DNA of 64,000 nt, from assembly GCF_029813115.1 (NCBI RefSeq), contig NZ_JAPZDS010000002.1, positions 186,001 through 250,000 on the forward strand. The letters run 5' to 3'. Source of the DNA: Aureimonas sp. SK2. Lineage in GTDB: Bacteria; Pseudomonadota; Alphaproteobacteria; Rhizobiales; Rhizobiaceae. Below, piece by piece: positions 56,338 to 64,000 of this stretch (positions are counted from its first letter, which is position 1; every line of letters starts with the position of its first letter). The notes under the pieces were generated by a model, which did not search any database, had not been told where the DNA came from, and worked only from the letters and a program-made list of their open reading frames with translations. The translations under genes and the position numbers were made by a program.

Positions 56338-56368
56338 GCTGGTGCCATACCCCAGCCTAAAAAAATGG
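56338..56368 (+). promoter_or_regulatory. preQ1-I-like riboswitch pseudoknot at the yhhQ start
   Basis: The element folds as an H-type pseudoknot with preQ1-I proportions. P1 GCTGG (56338-56342) pairs with CCAGC (56352-56356). L1 is TG. P2 CCAT (56345-56348) pairs with ATGG (56365-56368). L2 is ACC, with the ACCCCAG string shared with the Thermoanaerobacter aptamer, and L3 is A-rich (56357-56364, CTAAAAAA). P2 would bury the ATG or the GGA before a GTG at 56380. The downstream gene imports queuosine precursors, the known partner of preQ1 riboswitches. Confidence 0.65.
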
Positions 56369-57069
56369 AACGACCCGCCGTGACCCTGTCCCGCCGCACC
56401 GTCCTGCCGGTGATCGCCATGACGATCATCGTGCTCGCCTCCAACATCGCCGTCCAGTTCCCTGTCCAGGGCACGCTCGGCCCCCTGTCCTTGGCCGACC
56501 TCCTCACCTGGGGCGCCTTCGTCTACCCCTTCGCCTTCATCGTCACGGACGTGAACAACCGCCTGTTCGGGCCGGCCGTGGCGCGGCGCGTTGTCTATCT
56601 CGGCTTCGCGGCGGCGGTGGTCAGCTCCATCGTGTTTCCGCCGATCCTGCACCGGCTCGGCCTGACGCCCTTCGAGACGGAGGCGGGTCGCCTCCTGCGC
56701 ATCGCGCTGGCGAGCGGCATGGCCTTCCTGATGGCCCAGCTTCTCGACATCCTGGTCTTCAACCGGCTGCGGCGCCTGTCCTGGTGGAAGGCGCCGCTGG
56801 CGAGCGGCATCCTCGGCACGATCCTCGACACCGCCCTGTTCTTCTCGCTCGCCTTCGCGCCGGTCTTCGTTTTCCTCGGCCCCAACGAGCCCTTCGCGCT
56901 GGAAGCCGCGCCCCTGTTCGGCCTTCTCGCCCTGGAGGCGCCGCGCTGGGTGTCCTGGGCGCTCGGCGACTTCGGCGTGAAGCTGATCATCGCGGTCTTC
57001 GGCCTCGTGCCGTACCGCGTCGCCGTCAACGCCTTCCTGCCCTATCGCGAGGTGCCGACGCCGGCCTGA
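56365..57069 (+). CDS. yhhQ: Queuosine precursor transporter (VUT/YhhQ family)
   Basis: A 234-residue inner-membrane protein of the VUT family (COG1738) with six hydrophobic helices, which imports queuine precursors such as preQ0 or preQ1. Typical stretches are LASNIAVQFPVQ, LLTWGAFVYPFAFIVTDVNNRLFG and the DTALFFSLAF helix. ATG 56365 has no ribosome-binding site; GTG 56380, with GGAA upstream, is an alternative start. The start region overlaps a preQ1-I-like pseudoknot, implying feedback control by preQ1. The 3' end overlaps the convergent phytase-like gene by 28 bases. Confidence 0.9.
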   Translation: MERPAVTLSRRTVLPVIAMTIIVLASNIAVQFPVQGTLGPLSLADLLTWGAFVYPFAFIVTDVNNRLFGPAVARRVVYLGFAAAVVSSIVFPPILHRLGLTPFETEAGRLLRIALASGMAFLMAQLLDILVFNRLRRLSWWKAPLASGILGTILDTALFFSLAFAPVFVFLGPNEPFALEAAPLFGLLALEAPRWVSWALGDFGVKLIIAVFGLVPYRVAVNAFLPYREVPTPA

Positions 57070-58079
57070 CGGTCCTCGGCGAGGCGGAACTCAAGATAGA
57101 GATTGCGCTGGAAGAAGGAGCCGTTATCGTCGGAGACGAGCGACAGGTAGGTGTGGCCGTCCGCGCCTTGCCAGGCGTCCAGCCCTTCCATGTTGTCGAT
57201 CTCCTGCCCAAGATCGGCTTCCATGATCACCGGACCGTCCACCAGCGCGCCGGGGCGGATGGTGGCGCCGTCGATGCGACGGATGCGCATGCCGACGCGC
57301 CCGAAACCCTCGAAGCGCCGCTCCAGGAGAAGGAGGTCGCCGTCCGGCAGGAAGGTGCCGTCCGTCGCAGCCCAGGGCTCGTCGCGCTTTACGGTGAATT
57401 GGCCGCGTCCGAGAATGGCGGCCAGAAGATTGCCCTTGGCGTCGATCGACTGCTCCGCCACGACCACGACCGCACCTTTCAGCGGCGAGGACTTCGACGA
57501 TGCGGCGATCGTCTCCAGCCCGCCATTGCCGCGCAGCTCGCGCTTGGGGATCGGATGCGCCTCGCGCCGCCCGCGCGATTCGAAAGGTGCGAAGGCGGGC
57601 GCGAAGGCCTCGATCCGGTGGTCGCGCTCGAAGCTCACCCAGGCCTCGTTGCCGACGATCGCCAGCCCCTCCGCGTCCGCCTCGCCCTTGGAGGGCATGG
57701 CGCGGCCCGACTTGTCGAGGATCGGCGCGATGCGCGCATCCGCGATGCCGACCGGACGGCCTTGCCCGTCCCGCCGGATCGCGCCGGCGAACCAGAAGCC
57801 GGTGTCCGTCACCGCCAGGAAGCCGGCGCCGTTCGGACGCATGCGGATGGAGGACACGCCCTTCAGTCGCCGGTCGGACGAGGAGTAGGAAAAGCCGCCG
57901 ACATAGTCGAGCGCGCCGAAGCGCACCGCGTCGCTGCCGATGCCGAAGCGCGCGATTGTCCGCGCCTTGACCTCCGTCTCGGCCGACAGGGCGCGCGGGC
58001 TCGGCGCGACGAGCGCGGCGGAAAGAAGAAGACCGACGAGCGCCAGGGAGCGCGCCGCCCCCGCGATGCGCACCGCCAT
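57042..58079 (-). CDS. Second exported phytase-like esterase domain protein
   Basis: A 345-residue protein with a signal peptide (about 1-33) and the phytase-like beta-propeller domain. RFGALDYVGGFSYSSSDRRLKGVSSIRM, ADAEGLAIVGNEAWVSFERDHRIEAF and NMEGLDAWQGADGHTYLSLVSDDN are the family's repeated motifs. ATG 58079 lies 2 bases past the cobT stop, so it is probably cotranscribed with cobT. It is a shorter homologue of the protein at 8408-9766. The substrate is unknown. Confidence 0.83.
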   Translation of the reverse strand: MAVRIAGAARSLALVGLLLSAALVAPSPRALSAETEVKARTIARFGIGSDAVRFGALDYVGGFSYSSSDRRLKGVSSIRMRPNGAGFLAVTDTGFWFAGAIRRDGQGRPVGIADARIAPILDKSGRAMPSKGEADAEGLAIVGNEAWVSFERDHRIEAFAPAFAPFESRGRREAHPIPKRELRGNGGLETIAASSKSSPLKGAVVVVAEQSIDAKGNLLAAILGRGQFTVKRDEPWAATDGTFLPDGDLLLLERRFEGFGRVGMRIRRIDGATIRPGALVDGPVIMEADLGQEIDNMEGLDAWQGADGHTYLSLVSDDNGSFFQRNLYLEFRLAEDRQAGVGTSR

Positions 58080-58081
58080 CC

Positions 58082-59986
58082 TCAGCGCCGCCCGGCGACG
58101 CGACGACGGCGGACGGGCATTTCGCCCTCGTCCTCGAAGAGGGCGGCGAGCTGCTCGGTCATGGCGCCCGCCAGTTCCTCCGCGTCGGAAATGGTCACGG
58201 CGCGGCGATAGTAGCGCGTCACGTCGTGGCCGATGCCGATGGCGAGCAGTTCCACCGGCGAGCGCGTCTCGATCTCCTCGATCACCGCGCGCAGGTGGCG
58301 CTCGAGATAGTTGCCGGGGTTCACCGAAAGCGTCGAATCGTCCACCGGCGCGCCGTCGGAGATCATCATCAGGATGCGCCGCTGCTCGGGGCGGCCGAGC
58401 AGGCGGTTGTGCGCCCAGATCAGCGCCTCGCCGTCGATGTTCTCCTTGAGAAGCCCTTCGCGCATCATCAGCCCGAGATTGCGCCGGGCGCGCCGCCAGG
58501 GGGCGTCGGCGCCCTTGTAGACGATGTGCCGGATGTCGTTGAGCCGGCCCGGCCGCTGCGGCTTGCCGGCCTTCAGCCAGGCCTCTCGCGACTGGCCGCC
58601 CTTCCAGGCGCGCGTCGTGAAGCCGAGAACCTCGACCTTGACGCCGCAGCGCTCCAGCGTGCGCGCGAGGATGTCGGCGCAGGTGGCCGCCACCGTGATC
58701 GGCCGGCCCCGCATCGAGCCGGAATTGTCGATCAGCAGCGTCACGATCGTGTCGCGGAACTGGGTGTCGCGCTCCATCTTGAAGGAGAGCGGCTGCATCG
58801 GGTCGGTGACGAGGCGCGTCAGACGGGCCGTGTCGAGATAGCCCTCCTCGAGGTCGAAGTCCCAGGCCCGGTTCTGCTGCGCCATCAGGCGGCGCTGCAA
58901 ACGGTTGGCGAGGCGCCCGACGGCGCCCTGAAGCGAGACGAGCTGCTTGTCGAGAAAGGCACGCAGGCGGTCGAGCTCGGCCTCGTCGCAAAGCTCCTCC
59001 GCCCCCACCGTCTCGTCGAAGGTTTCGGAGAAGACGCGGTAGTCCGTGTCGCCGAGGTCGCGCGGCATGGCTTGGTTGGGCCGGCGCGAATCCCCGGGTG
59101 TCTCCGAGTCGGGCTCCTCCTCGTCGGAGGGCTCCTCGGCCGTCACCTCCGAGGTCTCGGCCTCCGACATGTCGGTCGATTCCGCCTCGCCCTCGGATTC
59201 CTGCGGCTCGGCCTCGTCCTGGCCGGCTTCCTTCTCGGCGCCCGAATCCTCGTTGTCGCGGGTCTGATTGTCGCCGGCCTCCTCCGGGGATTCCTCGTCC
59301 TCGGACTGGCTCTCGTCGGCGAGCTCCTCCGCCATCTCCATGGAAACCAGCATGTCGCGGATGGCGCGCGCGAAGAGGCGCTGGTCCTCGACGGTCTCAC
59401 CCAACCGCTGGAACTTCTGACCCGCCTTGTCCTCGATCCAGTCGCGCCAGACGTCGACCAGTGCCTGGCCGCTCGGCGGCACCGGGCGGCCGGTGAGCTT
59501 CTCGCGCACGAGGAGCGCGAGGGCGTCCTCCAGCGGCGCCTCGGCCCGGTCGGTGACCTCCGAGAGGTTGGAGCGGTGGTACTTGTCCTCCAGCATGGCG
59601 GCCAGATTGTCGGCGACGCCCGGCATGGCGTTGGCGCCGATCGCCTCGCAGCGCGCCTGCTCCAGCGCGTCGAACACGGCGCGCGCGCCGCGCCCGTCCG
59701 GCGAGAGCGTCGCGTGGACGCGCGCGTCGTGGCGCGCCTTGCGAAGCGCCATGGCGTCCGACAGGCCGCGCACCACCGACACGTCGTTCTCGCCCGCGCG
59801 CTTGGGCAGCTCCGGCAGGCGGGCGCGGTTGCCCGTCAGTCCCGGCCGCTCGTTGCCGTAGGTGATCTCGAGCTCGGCATCCCCGGCGATGGCACGCATG
59901 CAGCCGGCGACGGCCCGCCGGAACGGCTCGCGGTCGGGTGCCTTGCCGCGTGGGGCCTTTGTCGAGTTGTCGCCGATACGGGCCAC
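58082..59986 (-). CDS. cobT: Aerobic cobaltochelatase subunit CobT
   Basis: A 634-residue subunit of the ATP-dependent CobNST chelatase that inserts Co2+ into hydrogenobyrinic acid a,c-diamide. An N-terminal helical domain is followed by a long Glu/Asp/Ser-rich linker (about 225-300) and a C-terminal von Willebrand A domain with the MIDAS motif DNSGSMRG and MMISDGAP. CobS and CobT form the AAA+ rings; cobN is not in the window. It lies 5 bases after a small exported-protein gene that separates it from cobS. Confidence 0.95.
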   Translation of the reverse strand: MARIGDNSTKAPRGKAPDREPFRRAVAGCMRAIAGDAELEITYGNERPGLTGNRARLPELPKRAGENDVSVVRGLSDAMALRKARHDARVHATLSPDGRGARAVFDALEQARCEAIGANAMPGVADNLAAMLEDKYHRSNLSEVTDRAEAPLEDALALLVREKLTGRPVPPSGQALVDVWRDWIEDKAGQKFQRLGETVEDQRLFARAIRDMLVSMEMAEELADESQSEDEESPEEAGDNQTRDNEDSGAEKEAGQDEAEPQESEGEAESTDMSEAETSEVTAEEPSDEEEPDSETPGDSRRPNQAMPRDLGDTDYRVFSETFDETVGAEELCDEAELDRLRAFLDKQLVSLQGAVGRLANRLQRRLMAQQNRAWDFDLEEGYLDTARLTRLVTDPMQPLSFKMERDTQFRDTIVTLLIDNSGSMRGRPITVAATCADILARTLERCGVKVEVLGFTTRAWKGGQSREAWLKAGKPQRPGRLNDIRHIVYKGADAPWRRARRNLGLMMREGLLKENIDGEALIWAHNRLLGRPEQRRILMMISDGAPVDDSTLSVNPGNYLERHLRAVIEEIETRSPVELLAIGIGHDVTRYYRRAVTISDAEELAGAMTEQLAALFEDEGEMPVRRRRVAGRR

Positions 59987-59991
59987 GAGTG

Positions 59992-60462
59992 CTAATCCTG
60001 CTTGCGGATCCTGGAGTCCAGGCGGTCGATGGGGATGGACTTCACCGGCGCAGCGGACAGACGCACGCTGGCGTCCGGCTGGCGTTCCAGGAACAGGGTC
60101 ACGATGCCTTGGTTCATGCCGGCGTACTTGACGGAGAAGAAGCCCTCCAGCGTCACGGCACCTTGCCGGAAGCCGAAGCCGCCGTCCGCCACGATCTGCG
60201 TGTCCGAGCCCTGGCCCGTGAGATAGGCGATGAAGCGGTCGCCTTCCGTCGAGACGCTGATCCCCTTCTCGGCCTGGTCGGCGCGGATATCGAGGCCGAC
60301 GATCGTGTCGACCGAATTCGACAGTAAGGCCTCGAGCCCGGGATAGGTCTTGGCGCCGAGCGCCCCCTCGACGCGAAGGATGCGGTCCTGCGTTGCAGAC
60401 GCAGGAGACGCAAGGCAGGCGAGTGCCGCTGCGGCAAGGAGGAAGGCCCGGCGGGTCGGCAT
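59992..60462 (-). CDS. Uncharacterised exported protein between cobS and cobT
   Basis: A 156-residue protein with a clear signal peptide ([20 protein letters not shown], cut after ASA) and a mature part of about 130 residues with alternating beta pattern. Segments include [39 protein letters not shown] and [19 protein letters not shown]. It has no cysteine after the signal peptide. Its ATG shares one base with the cobS stop (TGATG) and its stop is 5 bases before cobT, so it is embedded in the cobST transcript and translationally coupled. I recognise no family. The partners are cytoplasmic whereas this product is periplasmic, which is odd. Confidence 0.82.
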   Translation of the reverse strand: MPTRRAFLLAAAALACLASPASATQDRILRVEGALGAKTYPGLEALLSNSVDTIVGLDIRADQAEKGISVSTEGDRFIAYLTGQGSDTQIVADGGFGFRQGAVTLEGFFSVKYAGMNQGIVTLFLERQPDASVRLSAAPVKSIPIDRLDSRIRKQD

Positions 60463-61448
60463 CAGTCGAGCACGAGGTTCGACGCCGCCTCCGGCAGGTC
60501 CTCGCCGAAGGCGCGCTGGTAGAACTCGGCGACCAGCGGCCGCTCGAGATCGTCGCACTTGTTGAGGAAGGTGAGGCGGAAGGCGAAGCCGATATCGCCG
60601 AAGATCTCGGCGTTCTCGGCCCAGGTGATCACCGTGCGCGGGCTCATCACGGTCGAGAGGTCGCCGTTGACGAAGGCCGAGCGCGTGAGGTCGGCGACGC
60701 GCACCATCTTGGAGACCTGGGCGCGGCCTTCCTTGGTCTGGAAGTGCTTGGCCTTGGCCTGGACGATGCCGACCTCGTTGTCGTGCGGCAGGTAGTTCAG
60801 CGTGGTGACGATGGACCAGCGGTCCATCTGCGCCTGGTTGATCTGCTGCGTGCCGTGGTAGAGGCCCGTCGTGTCGCCGAGGCCCACCGTGTTGGCGGTG
60901 GCGAAGAGGCGGAAGGCCGGGTGCGGGCGGATCACGCGCGCCTGGTCGAGCAGCGTCAGGCGGCCCGACGATTCCAGCACGCGCTGGATCACGAACATCA
61001 CGTCCGGCCGGCCCGCGTCGTACTCGTCGAAGACGAGGGCGACGTTGTTCTGGTAGGCCCAGGGCAGTATGCCGTCGCGGAACTCGGTGACCTGCCGCCC
61101 GTCCTGCACGGTGATCGCGTCCTTGCCGACGAGGTCGATGCGGGACACGTGGCTGTCGAGGTTGACGCGCACGCAGGGCCAGTTGAGGCGGGCGGCGACC
61201 TGCTCGATATGGGTCGATTTGCCCGTGCCGTGGTAGCCCGACACCATGACGCGGCGGTTCTTGGCGAAGCCCGCCAGGATCGCGAGCGTCGTCTGCCGGT
61301 CGAACAGGTAGTCCGGGTCGATCTCGGGGACGTGGGCTTCGGTCCGGGAAAAGGCCGGGACCTTCAGGTCGCTGTCGAAACCGAAGGTTTCGCGGACGGA
61401 GACCATGGCGTCGGGAAGGTTCGCCACTTCCAGTTCCGCTGCACTCAT
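60462..61448 (-). CDS. cobS: Aerobic cobaltochelatase subunit CobS
   Basis: A 328-residue AAA+ ATPase that drives cobalt insertion together with CobT and CobN. Walker [10 protein letters not shown] is at residues 71-79, Walker B is LVFDEYDAG near 148, and the sensor region is [18 protein letters not shown] use ATG 61448 because GGAGG lies at proper spacing; ATG 61451 just before it is the alternative. It is followed directly by the exported-protein gene and then cobT. The J-domain gene lies 94 bp upstream on the same strand. Confidence 0.95.
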   Translation of the reverse strand: MSAAELEVANLPDAMVSVRETFGFDSDLKVPAFSRTEAHVPEIDPDYLFDRQTTLAILAGFAKNRRVMVSGYHGTGKSTHIEQVAARLNWPCVRVNLDSHVSRIDLVGKDAITVQDGRQVTEFRDGILPWAYQNNVALVFDEYDAGRPDVMFVIQRVLESSGRLTLLDQARVIRPHPAFRLFATANTVGLGDTTGLYHGTQQINQAQMDRWSIVTTLNYLPHDNEVGIVQAKAKHFQTKEGRAQVSKMVRVADLTRSAFVNGDLSTVMSPRTVITWAENAEIFGDIGFAFRLTFLNKCDDLERPLVAEFYQRAFGEDLPEAASNLVLD

Positions 61449-61542
61449 CATACCTCCAGGGGCGCTGCCGCGTTCCGGCAGGCCATTGTCTTGCATGTCG
61501 CTTCGGCCGCCGGCGCGTGTCGATCAGGCCCGGAATCAGGCC

Positions 61543-62160
61543 TTAACAGAAGCCCGACGCCTTCAAAAGCTTGTAGGCCTGGATGACCTCGCGAAGCCGG
61601 TCCTCCGAGCCGCGGTCGCCGCCGTTGGCGTCCGGGTGATACTGCTTGACCAGCGCCTTGTAGCGCACGCGGATCGCCTCGCCGCCGGCGGTCTCGGCAA
61701 GGCCGAGCGTCGTCAGCGCCTTGACCTCCAGCGTCCTCGCCTTGCGGCGCGGTGCCGCGGCGACCGCCTCGCCGTCGCCGAACAGGTTGAAGCTGTCGCG
61801 CGGTCGCGCCCCGTTCCAGCGGCGCGGGCGCCCGCTCGGTTTCGAGGAGGGCATGGCCCCGCCCGAATTGTTGGAGCCCATGGTCCAGGTCGGCCGGTGG
61901 CCGGTCAGCGAGTCCTTGAGATACTTCTGGATGTCGTCGTCGCCGAGCCCGGAAAAGTAGTTGTAGGACTTGTTGTAGAGGCGCACATGATCGACGCAGA
62001 AGTGGAAATACTGGCCCTCGTGGTCGCGCCCACGCGGGGCCTTGTGCGAGCCCGGCTCCTCGCAGCCTTCCCACATGCAGACGGGCGCGCGCTCCGGCTC
62101 CGGCCCCGAGCGGGCGGGGCGGACGCGGATCTTGTCGAAGTATTTGGAGTCGAGCTTCAT
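61543..62160 (-). CDS. J-domain protein with an N-terminal Cys/His motif, upstream of cobS
   Basis: A 205-residue protein. The C-terminal 65 residues form a J-domain with the essential HPD in VKQYHPDANGGDR, which stimulates Hsp70 ATPase. The N-terminal part is unlike DnaJ: it holds Cys28, Cys33, Cys55 and His58 (CMWEGC and FCVDH), a likely zinc site, then a conserved YNYFSGLGDDDIQKYLKDSL stretch. The layout, J-domain last, is the alphaproteobacterial form that sits beside cobS in many genomes. Divergent from bolA across 135 bp. A role in chelatase assembly is suggested only by synteny. Confidence 0.88.
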   Translation of the reverse strand: MKLDSKYFDKIRVRPARSGPEPERAPVCMWEGCEEPGSHKAPRGRDHEGQYFHFCVDHVRLYNKSYNYFSGLGDDDIQKYLKDSLTGHRPTWTMGSNNSGGAMPSSKPSGRPRRWNGARPRDSFNLFGDGEAVAAAPRRKARTLEVKALTTLGLAETAGGEAIRVRYKALVKQYHPDANGGDRGSEDRLREVIQAYKLLKASGFC

Positions 62161-62295
62161 CAGACTGCGATTATGGGGGCCGGGCCCGTTGCGAACAAGA
62201 ATTGACAGAACGGAAAACCCGCCCAAAACGGAGAGCCGGCGACGCGCCCAAACCGGCGCGGGGCGCGAGGGTTCACAGACGGACGGGGCGACATC

Positions 62296-62598
62296 ATGAC
62301 CAAGGCGGCCGAGATCGAGGCGAAGCTGACGCGAGGCTTGGTTCCCGAGCGTCTGGAGGTGGTCAACGAGAGCCATCTCCATGCCGGCCACCACCACGAG
62401 GGCAGCGGCCATCACGGCGCCTTCGACGGAACCGGCGAGACGCATTTCCGGGTGCGCGTCGTCTCGGCGGCCTTTGCCGGCAAGAGCCGGCTCGATCGCC
62501 ACCGCGCGGTCAACGCGCTCCTGGCCGAGGAACTGGCGACCGGCGTCCACGCGCTGGCCATCGAGGCCGCCGCGCCCGGCGAGCCGACGCGGTTCTGA
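62296..62598 (+). CDS. bolA: BolA family protein
   Basis: A 100-residue BolA-fold protein. The conserved His-containing NESHLHAGH region near residue 25 and ETHFRVRVVSAAFAGKSRLDRHR, which holds the FxGKSxxxRH motif, define the family. BolA proteins pair with monothiol glutaredoxins through a [2Fe-2S] cluster and can act in iron sensing and morphology. A Gly/His insert (HHHEGSGHHG) follows the first His. Four bases separate it from the DUF1275 gene, suggesting an operon. Confidence 0.92.
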   Translation: MTKAAEIEAKLTRGLVPERLEVVNESHLHAGHHHEGSGHHGAFDGTGETHFRVRVVSAAFAGKSRLDRHRAVNALLAEELATGVHALAIEAAAPGEPTRF

Positions 62599-62602
62599 CC
62601 CC

Positions 62603-63307
62603 GTGCGCCGCCGCGTGCGTCGCCGCGCGCGGGCGCGGATCGCCGTGGGGCTCCTGTTCGCCTCCGCCCTGTCCTTCACGGCCGGGCTGACGGACGCGAT
62701 CGGCTTCCTCCTCGCCGGCGACTTCGTCTCCTTCATGAGCGGCAACACGACGCGCCTCGGCATCGCGGCCGGCTCGGGCGACCTCGCGCGCGCCGGCCAT
62801 CTCCTGGCGCTCCTTCTCGCCTTCGTCTGCGGCAACGCGCTTGGCGTCCTCCTGATGCGCGCCGCGCGCGGCAGCCAGCCGGTGCTGCTCGCCGCGGTCT
62901 GTGCGCTCACCGGCCTGTCGGCGGCCTTGGGCCAGGGCGGGCCGGCGATCGTCCTCCTGGTCCTGGCCATGGGCGCGATCAACGGGACGCTGGAGGAGGT
63001 GGGGGGCCAGGCGCTCGGCCTCACCTACGTCACGGGCGCCCTGTCGCGCTTCGGGCGCGGGCTCGGCCGGCTGATCCTCGGCGAAGCCTCGCCCGGCTGG
63101 TGGGTGCAGTGCGTGCCCTGGCTCGGCATGGCGGCCGGCGCGACGAGCGGCGGCGCGCTGGTGGGCGCCTTCGGCCATGGGGCGATCCTCGCCTCGACCC
63201 TCGCCTGCGCCCTTCTGGCCGTCCTGGCGCTCGCGATCCCCGACCGTTGGCGCCGGACCTATCTCGCGCGCCGACCGTACCGGCGGGCGACCAAAGCCGC
63301 GGCCTAG
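62603..63307 (+). CDS. DUF1275 (YoaK-like) membrane protein
   Basis: A 234-residue protein with about six hydrophobic helices. [15 protein letters not shown] and [15 protein letters not shown] are the family signature. The start is a GTG: 62603 gives an arginine-rich lead ([16 protein letters not shown]), and GTGs at 62615 and 62645 are in frame. It is 4 bases downstream of bolA. Its stop overlaps the convergent aroB stop (CTAG). The function of the family is unknown. Confidence 0.85.
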   Translation: MRRRVRRRARARIAVGLLFASALSFTAGLTDAIGFLLAGDFVSFMSGNTTRLGIAAGSGDLARAGHLLALLLAFVCGNALGVLLMRAARGSQPVLLAAVCALTGLSAALGQGGPAIVLLVLAMGAINGTLEEVGGQALGLTYVTGALSRFGRGLGRLILGEASPGWWVQCVPWLGMAAGATSGGALVGAFGHGAILASTLACALLAVLALAIPDRWRRTYLARRPYRRATKAAA

Positions 63308-64000
63308 GCCGAGAGTTCGTCCGTCAGGAAGCCGCGCAAGGCGTCGGGCGAGACGTCGCGCGCGACGAAGGCCTGGCCGAGCCCGCGCGTTAGGATGAAG
63401 GTCAGGCTCCCGCGCGACACCTTCTTGTCCTGGGCGATCCTGTCCATCAGCGCGTCCAGCGTGAAGCCCTCGCCGGGAACTTCCTGGATGCGCGTCGGCA
63501 GGCCCGCTGCCTTGAGATGCGCCTCGGCGCGGCCGGCATCCTGGCCGGGGCAGAGCCCCAGCTTCACCGAGAAGCGATGCGCCAGCGCCATGCCGATCGA
63601 GACGCCTTCGCCATGGACGAGGCGGGCGGGGTCGTAGCGGGCGACCGATTCCAGCGCGTGGCCGAACGTATGGCCGAGGTTCAGGAGCGCCCGGTCGCCG
63701 TCCTCGCGCTCGTCGCCGGCGACGACGGCCGCCTTGGCGCGGCAGCTCTCGGCCACCGCCTCGACCCGCGCCGGGCCGCCGGCGAAGATCGCCGCCCGGT
63801 TCGCCTCCAGCCACGCGAAGAAGTCCGGCCGGTCGATCAGGCCGTATTTCACGACCTCGGCGTAGCCGGCGCGGAACTCGCGCTCCGACAGGGTGTCGAG
63901 GACGTCCGTGTCGGCGAGGACCAGCGCCGGCTGGTGGAACACGCCGACGAGGTTCTTGCCGCGGGGGGAATTGATGCCCGTCTTGCCGCCGACGGAACTA
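63304..64000 (-). CDS. aroB: 3-dehydroquinate synthase, 5' part outside the window
   Basis: The C-terminal roughly 232 residues of AroB, which converts DAHP to 3-dehydroquinate in the shikimate pathway using NAD+ and Zn2+. [19 protein letters not shown] at the edge, the metal-binding Glu in [14 protein letters not shown], the His in [12 protein letters not shown] and [11 protein letters not shown] are diagnostic. The reading frame continues past position 64000. It overlaps the DUF1275 gene by 4 bases at the 3' ends. aroK would usually lie upstream, beyond the edge. Confidence 0.95.
   Translation of the reverse strand, partial: SSVGGKTGINSPRGKNLVGVFHQPALVLADTDVLDTLSEREFRAGYAEVVKYGLIDRPDFFAWLEANRAAIFAGGPARVEAVAESCRAKAAVVAGDEREDGDRALLNLGHTFGHALESVARYDPARLVHGEGVSIGMALAHRFSVKLGLCPGQDAGRAEAHLKAAGLPTRIQEVPGEGFTLDALMDRIAQDKKVSRGSLTFILTRGLGQAFVARDVSPDALRGFLTDELSA

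Noticed and set aside
61543-63024. 493-codon minus-strand frame extending the J-domain gene
   Set aside because: The extension runs antisense through bolA and the DUF1275 gene; the J-protein starts at ATG 62160.

Overview
This is a high-GC chromosomal segment from an alphaproteobacterium, most likely a member of the Hyphomicrobiales (Rhizobiales). The placement rests on gene content: cobS/cobT beside a J-domain gene, the hemC-hemD-mic60-hemY order, a tsaD-gpsA-yciI-EVE run, a CenR-type response regulator, a CtrA-type box upstream of ftsK and a Zur-type box upstream of a zinc transporter. Genus is not determined. I see no phage, insertion sequence, CRISPR array or rRNA. The segment is core genome with scattered accessory genes.

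Layout. 1-5.4 kb: the end of a family-5 solute-binding protein gene, a large hybrid histidine kinase and an FAH-fold enzyme. 5.7-8.3 kb: a very large flagellin with a strong terminator. 8.4-13.4 kb: a phytase-like exported protein, a small acidic protein, zur, and a znu zinc-uptake operon that starts with a 40-aa membrane peptide behind a candidate Zur operator. 13.6-20.7 kb: mdoH-type glucosyltransferase, ureidoglycine aminohydrolase, an aldo/keto reductase, a HisKA_2 histidine kinase and a TreS-like GH13 enzyme. 20.8-23.8 kb: an Lrp-type regulator divergent from alr-dadA (alanine catabolism), with a perfect palindrome between them. 23.8-30.3 kb: a GNAT enzyme, ftsK, lolA, a probable fluoroacetate dehalogenase and xth. 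30.4-34.8 kb: a chemoreceptor, a stand-alone cNMP-binding protein, cenR and an L,D-transpeptidase.

34.9-42.3 kb: an FdhF/YdeP-type molybdoenzyme, a ferric-iron-type ABC transporter (ATPase, binding protein, fused permease), an ETF-beta-type lysine methyltransferase, a 27-aa hydrophobic peptide and a DUF3072 protein. 42.3-50.2 kb: the tsaD-gpsA-yciI-EVE operon divergent from hemC-hemD-mic60-hemY. 50.3-54.5 kb: TerB-like protein, class I glutamine amidotransferase, sthA, an MFS exporter and tRNA-Ala(CGC). 54.6-58.1 kb: yggT, a DUF3108 protein, rpmB, and a queuosine-precursor transporter whose start region folds as a preQ1-I-like pseudoknot. 58.1-62.2 kb: a run, read right to left, of J-domain protein, cobS, an unknown exported protein, cobT and a second phytase-like protein. 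62.3-64 kb: bolA, a DUF1275 membrane protein and the end of aroB, which is cut by the window edge.

Several cis-regulatory signals can be read by eye: Zur box, Lrp-type palindrome, CtrA box, preQ1-like element, one clear sigma-70 promoter and several hairpin terminators. All are inferences from sequence pattern and were not tested computationally. Many long antisense reading frames occur because of the high GC content; I treat them as shadows.
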